Shown here in pieces: positions 54,449 to 63,028 of a stretch of 64,000 nt of DNA (positions are counted from its first letter, which is position 1; each line of letters begins with the position of its first letter). The stretch is from Synechococcus sp. A18-25c. Lineage in GTDB: Bacteria; Cyanobacteriota; Cyanobacteriia; PCC-6307; Cyanobiaceae. Below the pieces are notes generated by a model. That model was not told where the DNA came from, did not search any database, and was given only the letters and a program-made list of their open reading frames with translations. The DNA is taken from positions 1,240,001 to 1,304,000 of the forward strand of contig NZ_CP047957.1 in assembly GCF_014280035.1 (NCBI RefSeq), in the 5' to 3' direction. The position numbers and the translations under genes are program-made.

Positions 54449-55560
54449 ATGACCGCATCAGTGGACATCACCGCGTCATGGCTGGTGATCGCTGGCATCA
54501 CGGCCGGGGGTTGGTGGTTGGCTCGTGTGAACCGTTGGGCTTGTTGATTGCCAACCTGAGTGGTTGGAAGCCTGATGCTGGTGTGTCGGGTTGGGTGAAT
54601 GGTCCCCTCACCTCCCTTGCCATCGTTGAGCTTCTGCTGGCTGTCGAGTTGCGTCGCGTGCTGCCTGACGCCCGTCGGCTCCTGCCCCCTTTTCTGGTGT
54701 CTGTCTTGGCCACCGTTTTTGCGGTGCTCGTCTTTGGATGGGTGATTCGCCCTTGGCTTAGCGAGGATGCCTCAGCATTGGCGGCTGTGTACACCGCGAC
54801 GTTCACAGGTGGAACGCTGAACTTTGTGTCTGTGGGTCGAAGCCTTGCGATTCCCGATGACTTGTTTGCAATTGCGACAGCCGCTGACTATGTGGTGTTC
54901 ACAGGCTGGTTTCTGCTGAGCCTGCTGATCGGTCGAGAGCGCCAGGCATCAGGGGTGGACTCCATTGCCAGTGATGCGCACACGTCCGATGCACAGATGG
55001 CGGATGGGCCCAGGGCTCTCGGGATTGCGCATCAGCCCAAGTCACTGGCATCGGGTTTGCTCTGGGGTGGTGCTGCCATGCTGATTGCGGAACTGGTGTT
55101 GATCCTGTTGCGCGGGTTGGCGTGGGATGTGCCGGCGATCATCGTGCTCACCACGGTGGCCTTGCTGATGGCACAACTGCCAACCGGTGGATCCCGAGTC
55201 ACCTGTTACGGCATGGGAAAGGTATTGATTCAACCGTTTTTCGCAGTGATTGGATTGAACACAACGGTTGGTGGCCTGTTCGGCTTGGGTTTACCCGTGC
55301 TGGTTTATGCCTTCCTGATGGTTGGGATCCAGGCTCTCGCTGTTTGGTTGGTGCGGTGTCAACAGCGTTGGGCGTTGGTCGACAGCTTGGTCGCATCCCA
55401 AGCCGCTGTTGGAGGTCCCAGCATTGCGCTGGCGTTGGCCAGCAGCTTGGGCCCATCGTCGTTGGTGTTGCCCGCTGTGGCGGTCGGCCTTCTGGGAATG
55501 TTGATCGGGACTTACCTAGGGCTGGCTGTCGAGACGCTGTTTCAGTGGCCCGTCAGCTGA
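54449..55560 (+). pseudogene. DUF819-family membrane permease gene with apparent frameshift near its 5' end
   Basis: From about 54540 to the stop the frame encodes a typical DUF819 protein: LGLLIANLSGW, LAAVYTATFTGGTLNFVSVGRSLAI, ADYVVFTGWFLLSLL and SLVASQAAVGGPSIALALA, about ten helices in all. The expected first helix is missing in that frame; its upstream codons are hydrophilic. It is found in another frame from an ATG at 54449: MTASVDITASWLVIAGITAG then GWWLARVNRW, which stops at 54545-54547. A small deletion plus frameshift near 54530-54545 would explain both. If a start inside the longer frame is used, the protein lacks helix 1. A sequencing error is possible. Confidence 0.72.
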
Positions 55561-55615
55561 GATTCACTTGTCGACACACGTCTGGATTTAATATTCAGCG
55601 TCTCTAAAAGCGTTG

Positions 55616-55849
55616 ATGGCCTGGGAATACACGCAGCTCCGTTTTGTTCCGCGAGGGAAGAGCTGGACAGGCGAGATTGATGAGCTGTGGCTAGACGACA
55701 AGCAACTGATCTCCAGGAACCGTCCTCAGCAAGTGAGTCTTGTGGAACTAATGAATGAGCTTGGATCCCAGGGTTGGGAGTTGGTGACCTATGCCCAGCC
55801 GTTCACCGGCTATCACGGTGGCTGCTACACCTTTAAGCGTCAGTGTTGA
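55616..55849 (+). CDS. Small DUF4177-like protein
   Basis: This 77-residue protein (MAWEYTQLRFVPRGKSWTGE, LMNELGSQGWELVTYAQPFT, CYTFKR) has the W-E-Y and GWELV pattern of DUF4177-like small domains. It is soluble. The function is unknown. It lies 55 bases downstream of the permease gene. A TTG directly before the ATG is an alternative start. Confidence 0.7.
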   Translation: MAWEYTQLRFVPRGKSWTGEIDELWLDDKQLISRNRPQQVSLVELMNELGSQGWELVTYAQPFTGYHGGCYTFKRQC

Positions 55850-56046
55850 CGTCTGTTTTGCGGATCGAAACGCTGGAGCAGCTGGCAGCGGTGGTGGTCA
55901 CAGCCGGCCTAGTCATCGGTAATTTCCTACTGTTCACCCCCTGGCGGGATGGACAGGATCCTCGTCATTGGGCCCCAGTGCCAACCCCCAACTCGTTGTT
56001 GCATGAGCACTTAGCCATCCGAGCACCGCTGCGAGCAACCCTTTGA
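55843..56046 (+). CDS. Possible small membrane protein
   Basis: This 67-residue frame begins with a TTG overlapping the previous stop. It has one hydrophobic helix (LEQLAAVVVTAGLVIGNFLLF) and a Pro-rich tail. The location and overlap are suggestive, but the start and coding status are uncertain. Confidence 0.42.
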   Translation: MLTSVLRIETLEQLAAVVVTAGLVIGNFLLFTPWRDGQDPRHWAPVPTPNSLLHEHLAIRAPLRATL

Positions 56047-56128
56047 TCATGGGTCTGGTTTTTCAATAGCAACATTGGCTGTCAGCCACAAAGGTGATCA
56101 ACGCCGATAACGCTCAAACCGGAGTTTG

Positions 56129-56365
56129 TCAGGGAGCGATCCAGAAACCGCTGTAAAACCAATCATTGATGAATTGGTTGAGCTCGTCGTCGGTGTTGCA
56201 GCCGGACTCGCTGATCAGGCTTGCATCCGACTGTGTCTGCTGAATTGCATAGAAGTCCTCTGGAGTGAAGTCGCCTTCATCCATTGCTTCGGCCATGGAG
56301 GCCCACTGGTTGGTCAAGGCCACCAGCAGTTGTTCGCGCAGCTCGGGGTTGAGCGTGGTGTTCAT
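56129..56365 (-). CDS. Small hypothetical protein, 78 residues
   Basis: This acidic soluble protein starts at the ATG at 56365, which overlaps the stop of the preceding small gene (ATGA). It reads MNTTLNPELREQLLVALTNQ, EGDFTPEDFYAIQQTQSD, ELNQFINDWFYSGFWIAP. The longer frame upstream is the overlapping gene's antisense phase and is not used. Family unknown; it resembles other small marine-cyanobacterial helical proteins. Confidence 0.65.
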   Translation of the reverse strand: MNTTLNPELREQLLVALTNQWASMAEAMDEGDFTPEDFYAIQQTQSDASLISESGCNTDDELNQFINDWFYSGFWIAP

Positions 56366-56562
56366 CGCATCAGGAGCCAAACCGTGACGCCGCCAACAGC
56401 GACACCTTTGAAGAATTGGGCCCAGGTGAGGGCATAGGTGTCGAGCTGAAAGGTTCGCATCATCCAATTCAGCACTTCTTTATGCTTGCGAATCAGGATG
56501 GAGCTTTCCGCAGTGTTTAGCTGCTGAATCTGTTTGAGTTTGATTTCGCCAAGCTTTGGCAT
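56362..56562 (-). CDS. Small hypothetical protein with C-terminal helix
   Basis: This 66-residue protein (MPKLGEIKLKQIQQLNTAES, LIRKHKEVLNWMMRTFQLDT) ends in a hydrophobic helix (WAQFFKGVAVGGVTVWLLMR), suggesting a tail anchor. It is coupled by ATGA to the next small gene, so the two likely work together. Function unknown. Confidence 0.65.
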   Translation of the reverse strand: MPKLGEIKLKQIQQLNTAESSILIRKHKEVLNWMMRTFQLDTYALTWAQFFKGVAVGGVTVWLLMR

Positions 56563-56868
56563 GTGATCAATAATTTGGTTAGTGATGTTTCTTCAAGGCT
56601 GATTCTAATTCATGGCTTTAATGATTGAGTCTTGAGTCTCATGTTGACGATGAGAAGGGGTTTGATTGGTATGGAAGAGAACAAGCCGGAGGCTGCGAAT
56701 TTTTTTTCTGGAGCGGTTCAATCGTCCTGTCTTTATCTTGGAATGACAACCTTGCGTTGCGTCGTCATGGTGTGGGAATGAGTGGTGTCTTGATGTCCTA
56801 GTTCTGTTGAGTTGCGCTTGCAGCATGCTCGGCTGTGACCCTGCGTCCTGATCGTGTTCTGCACACCC
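56563..56868. other. 306-base gap without a sure gene
   Basis: Open frames across the gap (notably a His-rich one on the minus strand) lack family features and have many rare residues. I see no terminator with a T run. It presumably holds the promoters of the flanking divergent small genes. Confidence 0.45.
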
Positions 56869-57031
56869 GTGCTGATCAACATCACCATGATCATCACAAC
56901 CATGTTGTGTGCTCTGGTCCACGCCGCCGCCGCTCACTGCCGCTGCATCTGAGCTGGTCCTTGGTGCGATGGAATCCGGCAATGTCACCATTGAGGGTCC
57001 CAACGGCGATGAAATTCAGTTGGAATGGTGA
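56869..57031 (+). pseudogene. Possible frameshifted small secreted protein
   Basis: From a GTG at 56869 one frame gives a good signal peptide (LINITMIITTMLCALVHAAAA) and then quickly stops. In another frame the following bases read ASELVLGAMESGNVTIEGPN then GDEIQLEW and stop at 57029-57031, a plausible mature protein. The switch falls in a GCC-repeat stretch near 56920-56935, a slippage-prone site. Alternatively the second frame alone, from a GTG at 56909, encodes a 40-residue protein. The evidence is composition only. Confidence 0.4.
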
Positions 57032-57234
57032 AACCCTTCGAATTGCTTTTCCGCATGGAACCCATCACTTGGCTGGTGATCACCTGGGCCACCTATGGCG
57101 CGCAGCGCACCACGGCAGCCCTGGAGAAAATTCCCCAGGCCTCGATGGACCAGTGCATGGCCAATTCCAGGCTGATCACCGACTGGCAACCGAAAGCCAG
57201 CGTGAAATGCATTGAAGGAGTTCAAGGTTTCTAG
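57025..57234 (+). CDS. Small hypothetical protein, 69 residues
   Basis: The ATG overlaps the stop of the preceding frame by 7 bases (ATGGTGA), a sign of coupling. The protein has a hydrophobic start (LFRMEPITWLVITWATYG) and a mature part with two cysteines (MDQCMANSRLI and SVKCIEGV). It is probably exported. The pattern A-LEKIP-x-SMDQC recalls small phage and marine-cyanobacterial proteins of unknown role. Confidence 0.58.
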   Translation: MVKPFELLFRMEPITWLVITWATYGAQRTTAALEKIPQASMDQCMANSRLITDWQPKASVKCIEGVQGF

Positions 57235-57350
57235 GCTCAATCGTTTGACGTTCTTGGTTGAGCGCTGATAGCGAGGCTTGATTGGACGCTGAGTTTCTGA
57301 AGCGGAACGCTGACGTTGGTTGCAGAGGATTCTTTGATTTGATGGCTGAT

Positions 57351-59795
57351 TCACTCTTCATGTCGTAGAGCATCCTTTTGCATTCGCTCGATGCGTTCCA
57401 GCACGGATTCATTGCTCATGCGGTTATTGAGCCGCTCGACGAGCAATGGAAATGCCAGAGGGCCCGGCCGTGGAGTGGGGCAGTGCAAGACCTCGCCACT
57501 GCGCATGCGCATCAAAGCTTTGCGCAAGCGCGGCAGTTCCAGCTGGTCCTGCAGCACTTCATGCTGGGCCTGACGCACCAGCAGATTGTTGGGTTCGTGC
57601 TTGTTGAACACCTCCCACAGAAGCGAGCCGCTGATCTGGAGCTGGCCGGCGCTTTTGCTCTGCCCGGGGAATCCCTGCACCAGCAGTCCAGACACCTGGG
57701 CAATGCTGCGGAAGCGGCGGCGACACAGCTCGGACAGATTCAGTGCTTGCTCAAGATCCTGTTCAAGGTTGCTGTCATCGAGCAACACGTCCAAATGGTC
57801 CTCCAGCAGATCATCGAACGGGTAGCCGCGTGGTGCCAGCAATTCAAAGCCGTAATCATTCACCGACACCGTGATCGTGCCGCGATGAATTCGGGTGAGA
57901 CGCGTGGCCCAGAGGAATCCCAGCCCTTCATGCACAAACCTTCCTTCAAAGGGATAGGCGTAGAGGTGCATGCCTTCACGGGTTCGGCAGGTTTCCAACA
58001 GCAGCTGATCGCTGTCGGGCAGCGTTGATAGATCCATCTGACGCTCGAACAACGGTTCCAGTGCCTTTAGCTCTGGTGTGTCGAGGTCTCCCCGTCCGGC
58101 CCGCGCGACTTCATCGCGCAGATGGTGGGTCAGTAGATCAGACAGTGACATCTGGCCACCGGCCCAGGCGGGCACCGCGGTGCTCTTGCGTGTGGAGGCC
58201 TTCACGTAGGCCGTCATCTCCCGCAGCCTCACAAATTCCAGCTGCCTGCCGGCGAAGAAGAACACATCCTTCGGCTTCAGCTGGCTGATGAACGTTTCTT
58301 CCACGTGACCCAGCACCGCGCCACGAATGAAGCGCACGCGAATGGCCGGAGCGGAGGTGATGGTGCCGATGTTGAGGCGATGCAACCGTGCGATGGCCTT
58401 TTCGCGCACCACATACCGGCCGTGCTCGTCGTGCTCCAGTTTTCGGTAGCGCGGGTAAGCACCGAGGCAATCGCCGCCGTGCTCGAGAAAGCGCAGACAC
58501 CACTGCCAGTCCTCGTCTCTCAGCTCGGAGTAGCTCGATGTGCGTCGTATCGCCTCGAGGGTGCGTTGGGGCTCGAAGCCTGGGCCGCAGGCGAGGGTGG
58601 TGAGGTGTTGGAGCAACACATCGAGTGGCGCATGTGGTGGTCGTCGCTCCTCTACCAAGCCGTTGTCCAGACCGCGGCGAACGGCGCTGAGTTCCAATAG
58701 CTCCAAGGCATTGGTCGGCATGAACAGCACCTGGGAGGTGCCTCCTGGTAAGTGGGCGGACCGGCCAGCCCGTTGCAGCAGTCGTGCCAGATTTTTCGGG
58801 GAGCCGATCTGCACGACCCGTTCTACGGGTTGAAAGTCAACGCCTAAGTCCAGCGAGCTGGTGCAAACCACCCAAAGCATCGAGCCGGCCTTCACGGAGG
58901 CTTCAATGGCTTCGCGCTCGGCACGATCGAGAGCACTGTGATGCAGTGCCAGCAAGCCCTCCATTTCGGGGCAGGCGTAGCGCAAACACTGAAACCAACG
59001 TTCAGCTTGGTTGCGCGTGTTGGTGAACAGCAGTGTGCTGGTGCAGGGCTCCAGTTGGCCCACCAGATCCTCATAGCGACGTAGGCCCAGGTGGCCGCCC
59101 CAGGGGAAACCGTCGATGCTGTCCGGAAGAATGCTGGTCACGCTGAGACCGCGCTTCGGTGCGCCTGTGATGAAGCAGGGATCTCCACCTGCGCCGAGTG
59201 CATGTTGCGCAGCCTCCTCCAGGTTGCCGATCGTGGCGCTGATGGCCCAGGTTTGTAGGGATGGGCGTTGCTGTCGCAGCCAGCTGAGCCCCAGTTCCGT
59301 CTGAATGCCTCGTTTTGAGCCAATCAACTCGTGCCATTCATCGAGAATGACCGTTTCCAGCGTTTGAAATAGACGTTCGCAATGGCGACCGGCCAGAAGG
59401 ACGCACAGTGACTCTGGTGTGGTGATCAGGATCTCTGGTGGGGATTTGAGTTGCCGGCTGCGTTCGCTGGTGTTGGTGTCTCCGTTGCGGATGCCCACCC
59501 GTAACGGCCAGGCCATCGCATCAATGGGTTGCTGCAGCGCCAGCGCTAGATCCCGACTGAGTGCCCGTAGCGGTGTGATGTAGAGAAGCCTGACGCCTCG
59601 GATCTCGCTTGGCGACGCCAGCATGCGCGCGATAGAACCCATCACGGCGGCGTAGGTTTTGCCGGACCCTGTGGGCACCTGAATCAAACCGCTTCGGCCC
59701 GCCAGATGGGCTTCCCAGGTCTGTGTCTGGAAGGGAAGTGGAGTCCATCCCTGCTGGTCAAACCAGCGATGGATTGGTTGAAGAACGTCGTTCAG
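57351..59795 (-). CDS. Ligase-associated DEXH-box helicase (Lhr-like)
   Basis: This 814-residue SF2 helicase has IQVPTGSGKTYAAVMGSIARML (motif I), LLYITPLRALSRDLA, ITTPESLCVLL, DEWHELIGSKRG (DEWH motif II), SATIGN (III), LLFTNTRNQAERWFQCL, and QIGSPKNLARLLQRAGRSAHLPGG (VI), then the Lhr-type C-terminal domain. It belongs to the ligase-associated DNA damage response set with PdeM. The first ATG/GTG/TTG (TTG 59687) would remove residues before the P-loop. Upstream codons reading LNDVLQPIHRWFDQQGWTPL plus PFQTQTWEAHLAG are clearly coding. The only fitting start is a CTG at 59795 that overlaps the DUF350 stop as CTGA. Confidence 0.93.
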   Translation of the reverse strand: MNDVLQPIHRWFDQQGWTPLPFQTQTWEAHLAGRSGLIQVPTGSGKTYAAVMGSIARMLASPSEIRGVRLLYITPLRALSRDLALALQQPIDAMAWPLRVGIRNGDTNTSERSRQLKSPPEILITTPESLCVLLAGRHCERLFQTLETVILDEWHELIGSKRGIQTELGLSWLRQQRPSLQTWAISATIGNLEEAAQHALGAGGDPCFITGAPKRGLSVTSILPDSIDGFPWGGHLGLRRYEDLVGQLEPCTSTLLFTNTRNQAERWFQCLRYACPEMEGLLALHHSALDRAEREAIEASVKAGSMLWVVCTSSLDLGVDFQPVERVVQIGSPKNLARLLQRAGRSAHLPGGTSQVLFMPTNALELLELSAVRRGLDNGLVEERRPPHAPLDVLLQHLTTLACGPGFEPQRTLEAIRRTSSYSELRDEDWQWCLRFLEHGGDCLGAYPRYRKLEHDEHGRYVVREKAIARLHRLNIGTITSAPAIRVRFIRGAVLGHVEETFISQLKPKDVFFFAGRQLEFVRLREMTAYVKASTRKSTAVPAWAGGQMSLSDLLTHHLRDEVARAGRGDLDTPELKALEPLFERQMDLSTLPDSDQLLLETCRTREGMHLYAYPFEGRFVHEGLGFLWATRLTRIHRGTITVSVNDYGFELLAPRGYPFDDLLEDHLDVLLDDSNLEQDLEQALNLSELCRRRFRSIAQVSGLLVQGFPGQSKSAGQLQISGSLLWEVFNKHEPNNLLVRQAQHEVLQDQLELPRLRKALMRMRSGEVLHCPTPRPGPLAFPLLVERLNNRMSNESVLERIERMQKDALRHEE

Positions 59796-60001
59796 ATCAG
59801 AATCACCGTGACGACGACTGCGGAAACGGCCAACACAACTGAGCCCACGACCACCCCTGCCGCCACATTGCCCTTGCGAACCTCAGCGCGGTAATCGAGG
59901 GGTGTAAGGCGATCAAAGAACCAGACACCGCCCACGATGAGCAGGATTCCTGCCACCGTCCACATCAGGCTCAGCATCAACTGGATGAGGGTTGCCTGCA
60001 T
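59792..60001 (-). CDS. DUF350-family small membrane protein
   Basis: This 69-residue protein has two hydrophobic helices (LIQLMLSLMWTVAGILLIVG and AAGVVVGSVVLAVSAVVVTVIL) separated by FFDRLTPLDYRAEVRKGNVAAG, the DUF350 signature. The ATG at 60001 is preferred over a longer start. DUF350 proteins are often encoded beside DUF4178 and polyamine-type enzymes; both occur here on the other strand. Only 47 bases separate the divergent starts. Confidence 0.85.
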   Translation of the reverse strand: MQATLIQLMLSLMWTVAGILLIVGGVWFFDRLTPLDYRAEVRKGNVAAGVVVGSVVLAVSAVVVTVILI

Positions 60002-60048
60002 GGGTGAGGCTGCATGACTGGCGTAATTTAAGCGGCAGTGTTCTGCCG

Positions 60049-61137
60049 ATGGTCGTGTCAGGGTCGCCACCGGTGGGTCGTCGCGTGATGTTGGGTTGGC
60101 GAACCCGTGGCGTCTTCCCCTGGGCCCTGCTGGTGCTGATTTGTCCGCTCAGCCCTTTGCTGGTCCTGTTCATGGCCCCTGGTGGGACGGTCCAGGACCG
60201 GGAAGTGACCTTGCCGGCAGTGGATCGGGCGGTGACGACGCAACCGTTTGATTTCAAGAGCGTGAATGAGGCGGTGACGATCAAAACCGTCTTTACCCCT
60301 CCCGCAGGCACCCTTCTTTATCTCTCCACCGAGCTGCTGGATGTCAGCGGCAAGGTTGTGTTTCAACACGACATCGAGGGGCGGGATAGTGGTGGCGGTT
60401 CGCTGCCGGATGAAGCTGCCCTGTCGAGGCTTTCTCCAAGCGAGCGTCAGCGCCAGTGGATGCGAACACCGGACTACGCTCGACCCGCCAACGATCACAG
60501 CGTGAGCTTCCGTCCTGCAGAAGCTGGCTCGTATCAACTTCGTTTCCAGGTTTATCTGCCCCGCAATCAGGAAGGTGAGGCGATCCCGCTTTCAGACCCG
60601 GTGCTGGTCCGCACCAGAGTGAGCACAACGCCTGTGGATCGCGGCCTGTTGTTGCTCACCGTTCTGTTGAGCGGGGCTTCCTCTTGGATGTTCCTGTCCA
60701 AGGTCTACAGGCGTGGACGGATTCAATGTTTAGGCTGCTACGAATCCGTTGGTCATGCCGGTCGGGCTTCGCGCGGGGATTACAGGGCTGGCCTTCTGGT
60801 ATTGCGCGCGCGGGCTGCCTTCAGTCAGGGCTACCAGACCAACATCCAACAGGAGGCGAGGCAGTATTTGTTTGGCGTGCGCGTGACTGACGGTCGGGGC
60901 ACATTGCTGTATCGCGGCAGTGCTCCCGTGGAGAGGTCGACGGTGTCACTGACCGATTCCACACTCAACTTGCACCTTTTTCCGCAACTTTTCCAGCTCA
61001 CGAAAGACTGCAACCTTCGGTTTGATCTACTTCCACCGGAATCCACATCGACCCTGCAGTTCGAATCCGTGCACATTGAGCTGTGCGACCAGGTCATGCT
61101 TGCCTGGCCGCAGGAAGTCGTGAGGCTCGATCCATGA
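60049..61137 (+). CDS. Membrane protein of the DUF350/DUF4178 neighbourhood
   Basis: This 362-residue protein has a first helix (VFPWALLVLICPLSPLLVLFM), a beta-rich domain of about 180 residues (FDFKSVNEAVTIKTVFTPP, YQLRFQVYLPRNQEGE) and a second helix (GLLLLTVLLSGASSWMFLSKVY). A second soluble domain follows (FGVRVTDGRGTLLYRGSAP, LRFDLLPPESTSTLQFESVH). The family is unknown to me. The ATG at 60049 is preferred over a start at 59992, which overlaps DUF350. Its stop overlaps the next ATG (ATGA), so it begins a coupled four-gene run. Confidence 0.72.
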   Translation: MVVSGSPPVGRRVMLGWRTRGVFPWALLVLICPLSPLLVLFMAPGGTVQDREVTLPAVDRAVTTQPFDFKSVNEAVTIKTVFTPPAGTLLYLSTELLDVSGKVVFQHDIEGRDSGGGSLPDEAALSRLSPSERQRQWMRTPDYARPANDHSVSFRPAEAGSYQLRFQVYLPRNQEGEAIPLSDPVLVRTRVSTTPVDRGLLLLTVLLSGASSWMFLSKVYRRGRIQCLGCYESVGHAGRASRGDYRAGLLVLRARAAFSQGYQTNIQQEARQYLFGVRVTDGRGTLLYRGSAPVERSTVSLTDSTLNLHLFPQLFQLTKDCNLRFDLLPPESTSTLQFESVHIELCDQVMLAWPQEVVRLDP

Positions 61138-61451
61138 CCAGACTTCTTCTGCTGATGCTCACGGTGAGCATGAGTGCTGTGGGGATTTCGGCGGCTTACA
61201 CCAACGAAGACGTTCCTCAGATCGGTGCGCTTTTGCCTGCAACAACCGATGCACAGGAATCATCGATCGTCTTCCGTGGTTTCTATGGCGTGTCTGGTTG
61301 GAGAGCGGGCAGCACTAGGCTTGAAGCCAGCTCATTGGCGATTGGTCGGAATCCTTACGGCAGTTACAGCAGCTCTGGTCGCTACGGGGGATCAAGCGGC
61401 TACGGCAGCTATGGCGGTTTCTCCAGCGGTGGTGGATGGAGCGGCAAATAA
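61134..61451 (+). CDS. Secreted Gly/Ser/Tyr-rich small protein
   Basis: This 105-residue protein has a signal peptide (LLLLMLTVSMSAVGISAA). A folded-looking middle (SSIVFRGFYGVSGWRAGSTR) and a low-complexity Gly-Ser-Tyr tail (SYSSSGRYGGSSGYGSYGG, GGGWSGK) follow. It overlaps both neighbours: ATGA upstream and 16 bases with the aminopropyltransferase gene. The role is unknown; the tail suggests an envelope-exposed, flexible protein. Confidence 0.7.
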   Translation: MTRLLLLMLTVSMSAVGISAAYTNEDVPQIGALLPATTDAQESSIVFRGFYGVSGWRAGSTRLEASSLAIGRNPYGSYSSSGRYGGSSGYGSYGGFSSGGGWSGK

Positions 61452-63028
61452 CGGCTGCTGATCTCAGTCCCCTCCAAGTGAGGGTTCTTCTGGTCACTGC
61501 CATGGTTTCTTCGGCAGCTGGACTCGTGCTGGAGCTGTTGCTTGTGGCGCAGGCCAGTTATTTGATGGGGGACGCCACCTTGGCGACAGGGGTGGTGGTG
61601 GGCACGTTCCTTGCGGCGATGGGATTGGGAGCCTGGTTCACGGAGTTCATTGCTGTGAAAGGCCAGCCCCTGAATCGTTTGCTCAGAGCATTGGTGCTGG
61701 TGGAAATCACCCTCTGCCCGCTGTGCCTCTTTGGACCAGTCACCTTGTTCTTGCTGTTTGCGATCGGCGCTCCGTTATGGATCGCCATCGTTCTGCTCAC
61801 CTTGATGGTGGGCTTGTTGGGGGGCATGGAACTGCCCTTGATCACCCGCATGCTGGAAACCCAGGATCAGTTGCGGCGGGCGCTGGCCAGGGTTTTGGCG
61901 TTGGATTATTTCGGCTCGCTGCTGGGTGCTTTGGCGTTTCCGCTGGTGTTGCTGCCTTGGCTGGGTCTGTTGCCCACCGCGGCTGTGCTGGCGTTCGTGC
62001 CCGTCGGCGCCACCTTGGCCCTGGCGCTGGTGTTTCCGAGTTTGCGGCGCTGGCGCATTCCGGTGGTTGCGCTCCTACCGATCACGGGTGTGGCGGCGTA
62101 TCTGATCGCCCCCCTCGGACATCGCATCGAGGATGGCTTCTACGGCGCCAGGGTGATTGAGCGCCATCAAACGCGTCATCAGCGGATCGTGATGACCCGA
62201 CGTGGGGCGGATCTGCGCTTGTTTCTGGATGGGGACCTTCAGTTTTCCAGCTTGGACGAATACCGCTATCACGAAGCACTGGTGCATCCGGCGATGGCTG
62301 CTCATGCAGCGCCGCGCCACGTGTTGCTGTTGGGGGCAGGTGACGGCTTGGCGTTGAGAGAAATCCTGCGCTGGCCCAGCGTTGAACGGGTCGACGTGGT
62401 GGAGCTAGACCCTTTGGTCATTCGTCTGGCTAGACAACAACCCCAACTTCGACAGCTGAATCACGACAGTCTGGGAGACCCAAGAGTGACCGTGCACCTC
62501 GGTGATGCCTACGCCGCCGTGCGCAACTTCCAGCGACGCTTCGATGTGGTGATCGCTGACTTCCCTGATCCAGATACGTTGCCGGTGGCGCGGCTGTACA
62601 GCGTTGGTTTCTATGGCGCGGTGCGTGAGCGACTTAATCCAGGCGCCGTCATGGTCACCCAGGCCAGCGCACCATTTCTCACCCCCCGCGTTCTGGCCTC
62701 GATTCAGGCGGGACTGCAGCAGGCAGGTCTGCAGACCCGTCCGTACAGCGTCACCATTCCCACGTTTGGCCCCTGGGGGTTTGTCATGGCCAGGTCTGGT
62801 GCCTGGTCTCCGCAATTCCAGTCCATTCCATTTCCCACACGCTGGATCGATTCGGATCAGCTCGCGGCCTTGTTCGCATTCCCCAGAGACTTTCTGCCAA
62901 GCGGCTCCGATACTGTGCAGCCCAACCGGATGACACAGCCGGTTCTTCTTGACTATCAACGCGGCGATCGTCGCCGGCGGCTGCTCCAGCCACTAGCGCC
63001 AATCCCTTCCAACCCGAATTCCTCATGA
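61436..63028 (+). CDS. Membrane-fused aminopropyltransferase (spermidine synthase-like)
   Basis: This 530-residue protein has about seven helices in its first 240 residues (VLLVTAMVSSAAGLVLELLL, LATGVVVGTFLAAMGLGAWF, VTLFLLFAIGAPLWIAIVLL and others). A SpeE-like domain follows: FSSLDEYRYHEALVHPAM, VLLLGAGDGLALREILRWP, VDVVELDPLVIRLAR and VVIADFPDPDTLPVARLYS. The acidic FPDPD and YHEALVHP match aminopropyltransferase landmarks. Such membrane-fused proteins act on unknown amine acceptors. Its ends overlap both neighbours by 16 and 4 bases. Confidence 0.88.
   Translation: MERQITAADLSPLQVRVLLVTAMVSSAAGLVLELLLVAQASYLMGDATLATGVVVGTFLAAMGLGAWFTEFIAVKGQPLNRLLRALVLVEITLCPLCLFGPVTLFLLFAIGAPLWIAIVLLTLMVGLLGGMELPLITRMLETQDQLRRALARVLALDYFGSLLGALAFPLVLLPWLGLLPTAAVLAFVPVGATLALALVFPSLRRWRIPVVALLPITGVAAYLIAPLGHRIEDGFYGARVIERHQTRHQRIVMTRRGADLRLFLDGDLQFSSLDEYRYHEALVHPAMAAHAAPRHVLLLGAGDGLALREILRWPSVERVDVVELDPLVIRLARQQPQLRQLNHDSLGDPRVTVHLGDAYAAVRNFQRRFDVVIADFPDPDTLPVARLYSVGFYGAVRERLNPGAVMVTQASAPFLTPRVLASIQAGLQQAGLQTRPYSVTIPTFGPWGFVMARSGAWSPQFQSIPFPTRWIDSDQLAALFAFPRDFLPSGSDTVQPNRMTQPVLLDYQRGDRRRRLLQPLAPIPSNPNSS

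Noticed and set aside
56605-57003. His-rich minus-strand frame of 132 residues
   Set aside because: Low-quality composition and antisense to the small secreted-protein frames; the His runs come from CAT-rich DNA.
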